The notes under the pieces are model-generated. The model worked only from the letters and a program-made list of their open reading frames with translations. It made no database searches and was not told where the DNA came from. This document shows positions 23,910 to 32,768 of a stretch of DNA of 64,000 bases, in pieces. The stretch is from Anaerolineae bacterium (GTDB taxonomy: Bacteria; Chloroflexota; Anaerolineae; Aggregatilineales; Phototrophicaceae): NCBI GenBank assembly GCA_022824365.1, contig JAJEAA010000011.1, forward strand, positions 1-64,000, given 5' to 3'. Numbering within the stretch: position 1 is the first letter of the stretch; each line of letters opens with the position of its first letter. A program made the position numbers and the translations under genes.

Positions 23910-24851
23910 TCAGGACCTCCCCCGCAGTTCGCCTTCGTAATGCACCCACATAGGGGATGATTTGAAGACCAGAATCGTCAAAACAAGGATGATGACAAAG
24001 AGGACCCAAGCCAGCGCCGAGGCATAGCCCATCTCGAAGAACTTGAAGCCGCTTTGGTAGAGATAGATGTTGTAGAAGAGGGTCGAGCGGACGGGCCCGC
24101 CGACTTCGTCGCCGACCGATGACGAGGCGATATAGGCTTGGGTGAAGTATTGGAAAGTGGCGATCAAGCCGATGATGAGATTATAGAAGATGACTGGCGA
24201 CATCATCGGCAGGGTGATATTGAAGAAGCGCCGCGGCCTGTTGGCGCCGTCAACTTTGGCGGCGTCGTAGAGTTCGGTAGGCACGCCTTGCAAGCCGGCC
24301 AGGTAGATGATCATCGACTGCCCGACGCCCCAGAGGCTCATGATCACAAGGGAGACAAGAGCCCAATCGGGATCGTGCAGCCAGCCGGGTCCCTTGATGC
24401 CGACGAGCTTCAAGGCGTTGTTGATGACACCGATCTGTGGGTTGAAGATGACCACCCAGAGCAGGACAACCGCGACGCCCGTCAACACCGAAGGCAGAAA
24501 ATACAAGGTGCGCCAGAGCTTCACGAAGGGGATATCCTGGTTGAGCAGAATCGCCAGAAACAAGCCGAAGACCAGCGTGGCCGGCAGTGACAGGACGGCG
24601 AATGTCAGCGTGACTTTGAGCGATTGCCAGAAGCTGGCGTCATAGATAAGGTCGCCATAATTCTTCAGCCCGACCCAGACCGGCGTATCGATGATGTTGT
24701 AGTCGGTGAAGGAGAAATAGAGCGACCCGGCCATGGGGATGAGCGTGAAGAGGAAGAAGCCGATGATCCAGGGCGAGATGTACATGTAAGCGGCGGCTGA
24801 TTCTCGCTTCTGCAAGCTCCAGTCGCTGATGCCAAGCAATCGTCCGATCAA
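23910..24851 (-). CDS. Carbohydrate ABC transporter permease, MalF/UgpA-like
   Basis: A permease of about 313 residues with six helices. Landmarks are YMYISPWIIGFFLFTLIPMA, the LWRTLYFLPSVLTGVAVVLL helix pair, the EAA loop ELYDAAKVDGANRPRRFFNI and the ending MWVHYEGELRGRS. TTG at 24851 is chosen because GGAG lies eight bases before it; another TTG at 24878 has no good ribosome site. It pairs with the MalG-like protein encoded next to form the sugar channel. The ATPase (MsmK/UgpC type) is not in the window. Confidence 0.9.
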   Translation of the reverse strand: MIGRLLGISDWSLQKRESAAAYMYISPWIIGFFLFTLIPMAGSLYFSFTDYNIIDTPVWVGLKNYGDLIYDASFWQSLKVTLTFAVLSLPATLVFGLFLAILLNQDIPFVKLWRTLYFLPSVLTGVAVVLLWVVIFNPQIGVINNALKLVGIKGPGWLHDPDWALVSLVIMSLWGVGQSMIIYLAGLQGVPTELYDAAKVDGANRPRRFFNITLPMMSPVIFYNLIIGLIATFQYFTQAYIASSSVGDEVGGPVRSTLFYNIYLYQSGFKFFEMGYASALAWVLFVIILVLTILVFKSSPMWVHYEGELRGRS

Positions 24852-24958
24852 GGGCGCATCTCCAATATCGCTCGGCAAAGGCGTATGTGAATATCAGGCT
24901 TTCGCATTGTCAGGAGCGCGTGGAGCTCAAAAGCGATTTGGCGCATGGCGCAAGCGGA

Positions 24959-24994
24959 AACAGGGCATGAGATTCGGGGAATCTCGTACCCTGT
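24959..24994 (-). terminator. Long hairpin between binding-protein and permease genes
   Basis: Minus strand stem AACAGGG-TAC-GAGATT, loop CCCCG, AATCTC-ATG-CCCTGTTT. Such hairpins after a binding-protein gene commonly protect its mRNA and reduce read-through so that binding protein exceeds permease. No T-run follows beyond TTT, so partial termination is the better guess. Confidence 0.7.
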
Positions 24995-25024
24995 TAGAGT
25001 TACCATATTGGCTGGCCTACCGGA

Positions 25025-26398
25025 CTATTGGCTGGCCCAATACTCGTCCAGGAGAGCCTGAATCGTCGCATTGGCTTCGTCCAGGACAGCCTGGGCGTCG
25101 GTGTTTTCACCGGTGATGACCTTGCTTTCGGCCAGCGCCATCGCGTCTTCCATCCGGCCCCATTGCGGCGTCCAGGATTCGTGATTGGGGTCGTCGAGAT
25201 AGTTGATGGACTCGAAGATGACATCGTAGTTAATATCGGGGAAGCGCGCCTCCAGCTCCGCCCGGAAGTCATCCGCCACTGAAATGCGCGATGGGATGCA
25301 GCCGTAAATCAGGCAGACATCGATGATCTGCTCGGGCGATGTCAGCCATTTCATGACTTCCCAAGCGGCTTCTTTATTGGCCGAGGAATCGGGGATGGTG
25401 AAGTTATCGGCGTGCATCGTCGCGACGCGCGTCCCGGCCGGATTGAAGGGCACCGGCGCGATCTCGACATCAAAGTCGATGCCATCGAAGCCAAGCTCGG
25501 TCAGGTACCAGGTGTGGCTGTGGAACATGGCGATCAAGCCGCCGTCCAGCGGCGTGCCGATGCCAGCCGCTTCATAAGCAGCGATACCGTCAATGCCAGG
25601 GATGAAGCGGTCGACATGGATGCCGTCGCTGAACCATTGCAGACCACGGACCCAATGTTCGTTGTTGGCGATAGCGACGGTGTAGTCTTCGTTGGTCGGG
25701 CTGCCGACGCGCGGCGAGCCCCAGGGCGCGATCTTCTCGCGGGCGCTGGTCCAGGAGTCGTCATAGCCCCACTGGACGATGTTATCGGCGTCGAAGTCGG
25801 GCGAAGCGGCGTTGTTGCCGTCGGCATCCAGCGTAAGCAGCATTGCCCGTTCTCGGACTGCATCATAGGTCCAACTGGTATCCATGAAGTCGGCGGGCGG
25901 ATATTCGACGCCTTCGGCATCAAAGAGGTCGACATTGTAGAAGACGAACGACGGGAATAGGCCCAGCGGCAAGCCCGTATTCACGTGAGGATAGGCGTTG
26001 AGCCCCAGTGAGGTGGGATAGAAGTCGCTGGTATCGAACTGGTCGGCCTCGATGAAGGGAGTAATATCAGCCCAGTTATCGAGGAAGAGGGCGATGGTGC
26101 TGATGCCGTTGGGACCCACCAGGTCCGGCGGATTGCCGCCCGCGATCATGGTCGTCAATTGATCTTCGGAGGTGTCGTGGGGGACGATCATGAATTCGAT
26201 CTGGATATCGTCGTGTTCGGCATTGAAGCGCTCTTGCAGGTCCATTTGCGGTTGAAGTTGTTCGGGCGAAGTCCCGGTGCCCAAGCCGACAAAAATGGTC
26301 ACGGTGACTGGATCCTGGGCGATGGCCGGGGAGACCAATAGCGCCAGGACAAACAGAACGGTTGCGAATTTAAGTTGACTCTTCGTTAGTATTAACAT
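25025..26398 (-). CDS. Sugar ABC transporter substrate-binding protein (extracellular family 1)
   Basis: A 457-residue exported protein. The signal peptide is SQLKFATVLFVLALLVSPAIAQ. Family 1 features are QMDLQERFNAEHDDIQIEFM, TTMIAGGNPPDLVGPNG, then the hinge segments AMFHSHTWYLTELGF and SANKEAAWEVMKWLTSPEQI. AAGGATA-type ribosome site lies before the ATG. It is first in an operon with the MalF- and MalG-like permeases. The sugar is not predictable; the cysteine pair CLIYGC near residue 370 may be a disulfide. Confidence 0.93.
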   Translation of the reverse strand: MLILTKSQLKFATVLFVLALLVSPAIAQDPVTVTIFVGLGTGTSPEQLQPQMDLQERFNAEHDDIQIEFMIVPHDTSEDQLTTMIAGGNPPDLVGPNGISTIALFLDNWADITPFIEADQFDTSDFYPTSLGLNAYPHVNTGLPLGLFPSFVFYNVDLFDAEGVEYPPADFMDTSWTYDAVRERAMLLTLDADGNNAASPDFDADNIVQWGYDDSWTSAREKIAPWGSPRVGSPTNEDYTVAIANNEHWVRGLQWFSDGIHVDRFIPGIDGIAAYEAAGIGTPLDGGLIAMFHSHTWYLTELGFDGIDFDVEIAPVPFNPAGTRVATMHADNFTIPDSSANKEAAWEVMKWLTSPEQIIDVCLIYGCIPSRISVADDFRAELEARFPDINYDVIFESINYLDDPNHESWTPQWGRMEDAMALAESKVITGENTDAQAVLDEANATIQALLDEYWASQ

Positions 26399-26458
26399 CG
26401 GTCGATTATCCTTAAATCTAACAGGAGCAAAAGTTTCGCTGCATTCTCAATCTACCGT

Positions 26459-26485
26459 ATTTTAGCGCAATAGGCAAACAGTCAA
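26459..26485 (-). promoter_or_regulatory. Promoter of the sugar ABC operon
   Basis: Minus strand TTGACT (26480-26485) and TAAAAT (26459-26464), 15-base spacer; AAATAC two bases on gives 17. Leader of about 55 bases before the ATG. Confidence 0.5.
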
Positions 26486-26520
26486 CAAACAGTCTGGTTC
26501 TGCGACAAGCGGCGCAATCA

Positions 26521-26546
26521 AAAAGGGGCGCGCCGAAGCGCACCCC
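26521..26546 (-). terminator. Intrinsic terminator of the second family 5 binding-protein gene
   Basis: Minus strand stem GGGGTGCGC/GCGCGCCCC with a stable TTCG tetraloop, followed by TTTTTGATTG. It separates this gene from the sugar ABC operon. Confidence 0.92.
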
Positions 26547-26573
26547 CAAAACTCGACTATAGAATCGAGCTGT

Positions 26574-28280
26574 TTACATATCGGCGCGGTACCAATCCTG
26601 GACGTTCCACATTTCGGAATCCCAGCCGTTCATATCCACGCCGCCCAGGGAATTGTTGTGGGCGGAGACGCTGCCGCGGAAGACCAGCGGGATCAAGGCG
26701 CCGCCTTCAATCAGCAGGTCATTCATCTGCCGGACGATTACGGCGCGGGCTTCCACGCCACCGGTTTTCGTCAGTTCTTCGTAGAGCGCATCGTAGGCGG
26801 GATTGCAGTGCCGCGGCACATTGCGCCCCAGCCAGCCGTTATCGGGGTTGGGGTCGGCGCCGCAGATCCAGCGCACCATGAATGTCTCGGCATCGGGACC
26901 GCTGGTGCCGCTGGTGAACATCTGTACATCGCTGTAGAACTTCTGGTAGGTATCGGGGCTGGCGGGGTCGCCACCGAAGAAGACAGCGGCGTCAATGTTG
27001 CGCAGTTCCGTCTCGATACCGATCTCGCTCCACCACTGCTTAATGAGCGCCTGGGTATTCTGGCGCACGGCGTTGGTCGAGGTCTGGTATTGGACGCGCA
27101 AGGGAACGCCATTGGCTTCGCGGATGCCATCGCCGTCGCTGTCCAGGATTCCGGCTTCGTCGAGGATGGCATTGGCGGCGTCGATGTCCTGCGAGCAGCC
27201 CAAGTAGGTTTCGGAGACATTGATCGGCGGACCGTTGACGATATTGCAGGCGGCCTGACCACCGGCGCCGTAGAGCTGCCCAGCGATGATATCGCGATCA
27301 ATCGCCAGGGACATGGCATCAGCGACTTCCGGAATTGTCAGGAAGGGATGCGGATTTTCGCCATCCATAACAATCGAGCGATTGGGGTTGTCAGGGCTGA
27401 CGTCGGCTTGATTGAGCATCAGGCGCTCGACCGAGGAGGCGAAAGCGACGACCACGGTACCGTTGCCAGCCGCTTCCATGCCGCTCAGTACAGCCGGGGA
27501 AATCTGCAAGTTCCAAGCGTAGTCGGCTTCACCGGTTTCCAATACGGCGCGCGCGGCCGATTCGGCATCACCGCCGCCCTTGAAGACGACGCGATCGAAG
27601 TGGGGCTTGCCCTCTTCGCGGTAGTTGGGGTTGGCGACATAGGTGACCACATCGTTGGGACGGAACTCATCGACCATGAAGGGACCAGTGCCGATGGGGG
27701 CGAAGTTCTGGTCGGTGCAGGCCGACATCATGGCGCCCATGCAATCGGCGAATTGGGCCTGCTGCAATACTGGCGCGTTCTGCGTGACGAAGGGATCGTA
27801 AGGATAGGGCTTGGGAACGCCGAAGGTGATCTTGATCTGGTTGCCGCCGATATCTTCCATGCTGACCACATCATTGTAGAAATGCTTGGTCGAGCAGCCA
27901 CCCTCTTCGTGGGTGCAATATTGCCAGGTGAAGATCAAGTCATCAACTGTAAGCGGCGAACCATCGGACCAGACCACGCCATCCTTGAGCTTCCAGGTGA
28001 TCGTTGTCAAGTCTTCGGATACGCCTCCGTTTTCAAGCGTCGGAATAAATTCCGCCAGGTCGGGCACCATGATGCCGTCGGGGGCAATGCTGGCGAGCGG
28101 CTCGAGGATTAGCGCGGCCGCATCGAAATCTTTAGTGCCGCCGGAAAGATACGGATTCAAAATTGAAACCGCCTGCCAATAGAGAATGGTTACTTCGCTT
28201 GTGTCTTGCGCGACAGCAGCGCCACCGAAAAGGGTGCTGATGATGAACAAGACAGCCAATACAGAAAGTTTGAGACGCAT
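26574..28280 (-). CDS. ABC transporter substrate-binding protein, family 5, paralog
   Basis: A 568-residue exported binding protein, the same length as the one at 20985-22691 and clearly its paralog (shared segments such as YQTSTNAVRQNTQALIKQWW and the KGGGDAESAARAVLETGEAD block). Signal peptide MRLKLSVLAVLFIISTLFGG up to AVAQ, again without a lipobox. It has its own promoter and terminator and no permease next to it, so it probably uses the DppBC-like channel encoded 6 kb away. Different residues in the pocket region suggest a different but related ligand. Confidence 0.93.
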   Translation of the reverse strand: MRLKLSVLAVLFIISTLFGGAAVAQDTSEVTILYWQAVSILNPYLSGGTKDFDAAALILEPLASIAPDGIMVPDLAEFIPTLENGGVSEDLTTITWKLKDGVVWSDGSPLTVDDLIFTWQYCTHEEGGCSTKHFYNDVVSMEDIGGNQIKITFGVPKPYPYDPFVTQNAPVLQQAQFADCMGAMMSACTDQNFAPIGTGPFMVDEFRPNDVVTYVANPNYREEGKPHFDRVVFKGGGDAESAARAVLETGEADYAWNLQISPAVLSGMEAAGNGTVVVAFASSVERLMLNQADVSPDNPNRSIVMDGENPHPFLTIPEVADAMSLAIDRDIIAGQLYGAGGQAACNIVNGPPINVSETYLGCSQDIDAANAILDEAGILDSDGDGIREANGVPLRVQYQTSTNAVRQNTQALIKQWWSEIGIETELRNIDAAVFFGGDPASPDTYQKFYSDVQMFTSGTSGPDAETFMVRWICGADPNPDNGWLGRNVPRHCNPAYDALYEELTKTGGVEARAVIVRQMNDLLIEGGALIPLVFRGSVSAHNNSLGGVDMNGWDSEMWNVQDWYRADM

Positions 28281-28333
28281 AATGTTCCCTCACTGATAGA
28301 GAATCAAAGGCGAATAGTCGAATTCGCAGAGCG

Positions 28334-28363
28334 ATTATACCCGTCGAAGAGGGGGATTGACAA
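28334..28363 (-). promoter_or_regulatory. Promoter of the second family 5 binding-protein gene
   Basis: Minus strand TTGTCA (28358-28363), 18-base spacer, TATAAT (28334-28339), then CGCTCTGC as at the paralog's promoter. Leader about 47 bases. Confidence 0.8.
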
Positions 28364-28413
28364 ATCTAATCTGCGTTTGATTTATTGGTGCGACTCGGAA
28401 TTGGGGTCGCGGC

Positions 28414-29136
28414 TCATTCTCTGGGGGGCTGCGCCTGCGGTTTGCGTCGCAGCAGATTAATCAAGATGGCGAGGATTACCTTTATCATGTAATAGACTGA
28501 GCGGATGGGGGTGATGGACGACTGCCCATGCCGGCGCGGGATCATCTTGACGGGAACTTCAATTTGTCGCAGGCCGCTGCGATGCAGAATGACGATGGCT
28601 TCCGGCTCGGGGTAGTCATGCGGGTAGAAGCGGGCGAGCAGTTGTATCGCCTTGCGATTGTAAGCGGAGCAGCCGGAGGTCGGATCCGTGACGCGCTGGT
28701 TGGTGATCGCGGATAGCAAACGGGCCAGGATGCCGCTGCCCAACCGCCGCAGCAGGGGCGTGCCGTAATCGCCGCGGGCGCTGATAAAACGCGAGCCGAT
28801 GACCACATCGACAGCGTGAGCTTCCAAGCAGCGCAGCAATTCGAGGTTGTTTTCAGGGGCATGCTGGCCATCGCCATCGTTGCGCAGCGCGATATGGTAG
28901 TCCTTGGCGGCGGCATATTGGAAGCCGGCTTGCACAGCCGCGCCGATACCGACGTTGAAGGGCAACTCAAGCACATGAGCGCCGGCGGCCCGCGCTTCGG
29001 CGGCGGTATCGTCGGCGGAGCCGTCGTTCACGACCAGGACATCAACCGCGGGCAATTGGGCGCGGATATCCCGCACCGTTCGGGCGATATTGAGCCCTTC
29101 GTTATAAGCGGGCAGAATGACCAGGATTGATTTCAA
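28414..29136 (-). CDS. Glycosyltransferase family 2, polyprenyl-phosphate sugar synthase type
   Basis: A 240-residue GT-A enzyme. The N-terminal LVILPAYNEGLNIARTVRDI, VDVLVVNDGSADDTAAEAR, PFNVGIGAAVQAGFQYA, and RNDGDGQHAPENNLELLRCL with the DxD-like D-G-D metal site are typical of DPM1/polyprenol-phosphate mannosyl- or glucosyltransferases. A hydrophobic helix near the C-terminus (YYMIKVILAILINLLRRK) anchors it. It would transfer a sugar from a nucleotide to a lipid carrier, supplying the PMT-like membrane proteins found elsewhere in the window. It stands alone. Confidence 0.85.
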   Translation of the reverse strand: MKSILVILPAYNEGLNIARTVRDIRAQLPAVDVLVVNDGSADDTAAEARAAGAHVLELPFNVGIGAAVQAGFQYAAAKDYHIALRNDGDGQHAPENNLELLRCLEAHAVDVVIGSRFISARGDYGTPLLRRLGSGILARLLSAITNQRVTDPTSGCSAYNRKAIQLLARFYPHDYPEPEAIVILHRSGLRQIEVPVKMIPRRHGQSSITPIRSVYYMIKVILAILINLLRRKPQAQPPRE

Positions 29137-29359
29137 GGTTCGCTGAGCTCCTTGCCGGCGATAGTAATTGATGAGCGCGCAAGTGGAAAGATGAAGCTGG
29201 CGGCTTATGCGCGGAGGGGGGATAACAGCGCGGCGGCGACCGTTATTATTGATTTATGAGCCAATACTAGTGTAACATGTTATATAAGAGGCGGTTGCTT
29301 GCCGTGATGTCTATGTCGCGCATAAATCCAAGGCGCGTCCGAGCAGAGCCAGTAGAAAG
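29137..29359. other. Divergent intergenic region; no gene seen
   Basis: About 220 bases between the divergent glycosyltransferase and isomerase genes. It must hold both promoters; candidates are AT-rich motifs such as ATGTTATATAAG at about 29277-29288. No repeat or RNA is recognised. Confidence 0.4.
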
Positions 29360-30172
29360 ATGAGTATGAGCAATCAGGTAGCCTTAAGCGCGGGAACAGG
29401 CAATTTTTACGAGTGCGTCGCCTTGGCTTGTGAGCGCGGATTGGGCATCGAAATCACGGCGTTTTCCGTGCCGCAGGTGCTGGACGGCGATTGGCGCGTC
29501 CTCGACAAGCAATACAAAACCGCGCTGGCCGATGTGCCGGGACCGCTGACGATGCACGGACCCTTTATGGATTTGGTCTCGGGCAGCCCGGATGAACGCA
29601 TTAATATGGTAACTTACGGGCGTTATGAGCATGTCATCCGAATCGCCGCGGGCTTGGGCGTCCAGCAGGTGGTATTCCACGCCAACTATATCGGTTTGCT
29701 GCACAACGACTTTTATCGCCAGGGCTGGCATCAACGCAACGTCGACTTTTGGGGTCCGTTGGGGGATTACGCGAAAGCCTACGATGTCTTGGTGGCTATT
29801 GAGAATATGTGGGAATTCGATCCGACCATCATCAGCGATCTGTTAAATGAATTGGGCCACCCTTATTTGAGAGCTTGCATTGATGTGGGGCACGCCAATC
29901 TCTTCTCCGACCCTGACATCAGCATTGACGACTGGCTGGAGAAGATGGGTCCCTGGATCATCGAGTTTCATTTGAACAACAACAACGGCATCATGGACGA
30001 GCACTATGGCTTCGACTGGGAGCAGGGCGTGCTCGATTATGCTGAAATCTTGCCGAAGCTGCGCGCCTTGCCCAGCGATCCGGTGATGGTGCTGGAGATG
30101 GACCGGCTGGCGGATATGAAAAGCAGCCTGCGCTACTTCGAGCTGGGTGGCGGCGATACAGCCGAGGCGTGA
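29360..30172 (+). CDS. Xylose isomerase-like TIM-barrel protein (sugar phosphate isomerase/epimerase family)
   Basis: A 270-residue soluble TIM barrel of the AP endonuclease 2/sugar isomerase superfamily. Strand ends carry probable metal ligands: TMHGPFMDL, VVFHANYIG, VAIENMWE with a Glu, ACIDVGHANLF with Asp and His, and the HLNNNNGIMDEH segment. Such enzymes isomerise or epimerise free or phosphorylated sugars with a divalent metal. The substrate cannot be told from sequence and no pathway genes adjoin it. The double start MSMS leaves six bases of uncertainty. Confidence 0.75.
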   Translation: MSMSNQVALSAGTGNFYECVALACERGLGIEITAFSVPQVLDGDWRVLDKQYKTALADVPGPLTMHGPFMDLVSGSPDERINMVTYGRYEHVIRIAAGLGVQQVVFHANYIGLLHNDFYRQGWHQRNVDFWGPLGDYAKAYDVLVAIENMWEFDPTIISDLLNELGHPYLRACIDVGHANLFSDPDISIDDWLEKMGPWIIEFHLNNNNGIMDEHYGFDWEQGVLDYAEILPKLRALPSDPVMVLEMDRLADMKSSLRYFELGGGDTAEA

Positions 30173-30183
30173 ACGGACACAGC

Positions 30184-30247
30184 ATACCCCATCCCCAGCC
30201 CTTCCCCAATGAATTGGGGAAGGATGACTTTTCAATGCAGATGGGGG
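30184..30247. repeat. Dispersed CCCCATCCCC / palindrome repeat
   Basis: CCCCATCCCCAGCCCTTCCC followed by the palindrome CCCCAATGAATTGGGG, one of the third family of dispersed elements (compare 7643-7682). Confidence 0.65.
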
Positions 30248-30315
30248 GAATTAGTGTTATTCCATAACCTGTCGACAATCACTTCTGTCTTCCGCCAAGA
30301 GCTTAGCGCGCTGGA

Positions 30316-31572
30316 TCAAGCGTCGCCGGCCGCTTCGGCCGCGGCCCGCCCGGCAAATGTCGGGTCGCACTGCGGGATGACCGTTTCGATATCGGCGGCA
30401 AATTGAATATAGTCGCCCTGGACGGCGAGGCGCAGACCGGGTTCCAGATAGGCGAGGGCGCGCGAGCAGTTGCCGAGCAAGATCTGTGAGAAACCAGCCC
30501 AATAATAGTGTTGCGGGTTGAGGCTGCCCAGTTCAATCGCCTTCTCGAATGAGAGGGATGCGTCTTCTATCGAGCCGAGTTTGTTCTGCATGTAACCGAG
30601 CCAGAACTGGCAATTGAGGTTTTCGGGATTGAAATCGACGCAATCTTGCAAGTAGCGCTGCGCTTGCGCCGGATTGCCATAAGCGCCCCAATGGCCTTTG
30701 CCGGTGAGCAGCAGGGCCGTTTCATTTCTGGGGTTGGCTTCGAGCACATCGTTGAGGAAATCCAGCGCGATCTCATAATTGCGCAGGTTGCTTTCGAGGA
30801 TGGCGATATCCACCGCGAAAAGATTCATGTTGTCCGCCAGGCTGTAAGCGGTCTGGAAGTCTTCGCGGGCGCCGTTGTAGTCATAGCGATATTCCTGGCG
30901 GATTAGCCCGCGGGCGCGATAGGCTTCAGGGCTATCGGGATGGTCTTCCAGCAGGGCTTCGACCAGCGCTTCGCCGCGTTCGGCTTGATCCAGGCTGAGA
31001 TAGATTTCGGCGAGGTAGGCTTGCGCCTGGCTATGATCGGGATCGAGCTCGAGGGCGTGCAAAGCGCTGGCCAGCGCATCTTTGGAGCGCAGGTCCCAAT
31101 CCAGCGCCCAGGCGTGAATCGCCCAGCCATCGGGGCTGAAGGGGTCGGCGTTGATGGCGCGTTCGGCGAAGCGGGTCGCCTCGTCATAGCGGCTGCTGTT
31201 GATCAAGCCGAGGGCGATGCGGCGGAAGATCTCGACCGAATTGGGCAGGGACGGGGCCACCTCCCGGTAGAGTTCAGTCGCCGTGCCCAGCGCGCCCTGA
31301 CGCCAATAATTATCAGCTTCGACGAGTTGATTTCGCGGATCGATGGTCGGCGTGGGCTCGGGCACGGACATGGTCGCGGCGCGGTCTTCGAGTTGTTGGA
31401 TGACATCGTAGAGAGCCTCCTGCACGACCGGCGCGAAGACTTCCTGATTGATCAAGATGCCGATGCCAGCGGCGATCAGCGCGATGATCAGCAAGTAAAA
31501 GGCGAGGCGACGGCAACTGATGATGCTGCGCCTTTGTACGCCACGATACTTTTTGGGCGTGCGGATCTGCAC
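30316..31572 (-). CDS. Membrane-anchored TPR-repeat protein
   Basis: A 418-residue protein with a basic N-terminus and one membrane helix (LAFYLLIIALIAAGIGILI, about residues 24-42), leaving the bulk outside. From about 85 to 390 it carries around eight tetratricopeptide repeats, such as SRYDEATRFAERAINADPFS, SKDALASALHALELDPDHSQ and EDASLSFEKAIELGSLNPQH. It is probably a scaffold; no catalytic motif is visible. The end is alanine-rich (FAGRAAAEAAGDA). The HAD phosphatase gene ends 33 bp upstream on the same strand, so the two may share a transcript. Confidence 0.8.
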   Translation of the reverse strand: MQIRTPKKYRGVQRRSIISCRRLAFYLLIIALIAAGIGILINQEVFAPVVQEALYDVIQQLEDRAATMSVPEPTPTIDPRNQLVEADNYWRQGALGTATELYREVAPSLPNSVEIFRRIALGLINSSRYDEATRFAERAINADPFSPDGWAIHAWALDWDLRSKDALASALHALELDPDHSQAQAYLAEIYLSLDQAERGEALVEALLEDHPDSPEAYRARGLIRQEYRYDYNGAREDFQTAYSLADNMNLFAVDIAILESNLRNYEIALDFLNDVLEANPRNETALLLTGKGHWGAYGNPAQAQRYLQDCVDFNPENLNCQFWLGYMQNKLGSIEDASLSFEKAIELGSLNPQHYYWAGFSQILLGNCSRALAYLEPGLRLAVQGDYIQFAADIETVIPQCDPTFAGRAAAEAAGDA

Positions 31573-31605
31573 GAGCCGCCTCCGCTCTAGTCGCCTATGT
31601 TCAGC

Positions 31606-32286
31606 TTAGCCCAGAACAAGTTGCTGGAAGTTGCCGAGATCGGCGAGCAAGAAATCCGGCTGGCTGTCGATCAAGCTGTCGCGCTCGGCATAACCGGTGC
31701 AGACAGCCACGGCGACGGCGTCAATGGCGCGAGCCGCCTCGATATCGGCCGGGGTATCGCCAATCACGATGATCTCGGTTCCGTTGAGCCGACGCCCGAG
31801 ATGGTCGTTGGCTCTTCTCCGCGCGAGCCGCGTCAGATCGGCGCGATCATGGGACTCATTGCCGAAGGCGCCGATGGGGAACCAGTCGGGGTCGAAGCCA
31901 GCCATTTCCAGCTTGATCGCGGCCGTTTTGGAGGTGTTGCCGGTGACCAATCCGATGAGGGCGTCGCCGCGCCGGCGCAAGTCATGCAGCAATTCCAGGG
32001 CATGGGCGAGGGGCTCGGCAGTGTAGGCGGCGCTAATCGCGCGCATGTGCCGGGCCATGACGGCCTCGTAGGCGTCTATTTCGCGGCCGATATCGGACTT
32101 GCTGTAGCCGTGGGGCGCGAGCAAATCAGCCAGGATGCCCCAGTCGGTTTTGCCGCCGAAGACATGGCTGTCCAGGTCGCCGGTCCGGCCGAAGCATTCC
32201 AGCATGGCGCGGCGTTTGGCTTCGCGCCCGATGCCGCGGCTGACCAGCAAGGTGCCGTCAATATCAAAGAGGACGACGTGTTTCAT
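31606..32286 (-). CDS. HAD-superfamily hydrolase (phosphoglycolate phosphatase-like)
   Basis: A 226-residue phosphatase. Motif I is LFDIDGTLL with the nucleophile Asp and the general acid Asp two residues on; motif II is GLVTGN; motif III lysine lies in the region AAIKLEM; motif IV is VIGDTPADIEAAR. The helical cap between residues about 15 and 85 gives the Gph/PgmB type. It hydrolyses a small phosphorylated metabolite; the substrate is not known. It is read from the minus strand ahead of the TPR protein. Confidence 0.88.
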   Translation of the reverse strand: MKHVVLFDIDGTLLVSRGIGREAKRRAMLECFGRTGDLDSHVFGGKTDWGILADLLAPHGYSKSDIGREIDAYEAVMARHMRAISAAYTAEPLAHALELLHDLRRRGDALIGLVTGNTSKTAAIKLEMAGFDPDWFPIGAFGNESHDRADLTRLARRRANDHLGRRLNGTEIIVIGDTPADIEAARAIDAVAVAVCTGYAERDSLIDSQPDFLLADLGNFQQLVLG

Positions 32287-32409
32287 GCCCCCACCCCCAA
32301 ACCCTCTCCCCCATAAAGAAGGAGGGGGCTTAAATCAGGCAAGCCTTTTGTCTTTCGCTCAACTTCCCAACAATTGCAGGAGGTATTTCTGAACATCGCC
32401 ATGATAAAC

Positions 32410-32700
32410 TCACTCCAAGCCTTCCATGACGATGAAGGAGGCATCGGCAGCGCCGGCGCGGACCTTGATGGCGGCTTGGTATTCGTCTGACTCGTACATT
32501 CGGCGGGCGGCCTCGATGCTATCGAACTTGACCATGACGACGCGCTCGGGGGCGTCGGGCCCTTCGAGGACAAGTTTTTCGCCGCCGCGGATGATGAATT
32601 TGCCGCCGTATTGCTCGAGGATGGCGGGCGTGAGCTTCATGTATTGCTGGTACTGCGCCATGTCGGTGACGTTGGCGCGGACGATGAGGTAGGCAGGCAT
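32410..32700 (-). CDS. DUF1330 domain protein
   Basis: A 96-residue protein that matches the DUF1330 family over its full length: MPAYLIVRANVTDMAQYQQY, the ILEQYGGKFIIRGGEKLVLE core with RGG, VVMVKFDSIEAARRMYESDE, and YQAAIKVRAGAADASFIVME. The fold is a dimeric alpha/beta barrel (ferredoxin-like); function is not established for the family. AAGGAGAAGCCT-type ribosome site precedes the ATG. It lies back to back with the tRNA-Sec gene. Confidence 0.88.
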   Translation of the reverse strand: MPAYLIVRANVTDMAQYQQYMKLTPAILEQYGGKFIIRGGEKLVLEGPDAPERVVMVKFDSIEAARRMYESDEYQAAIKVRAGAADASFIVMEGLE

Positions 32701-32768
32701 AGGCTTCTCCTTGGCTAGGCTGGCTATTATAGCGGAAAGGGGCGGCGGCAGGTATAGTAGGCGGACTG

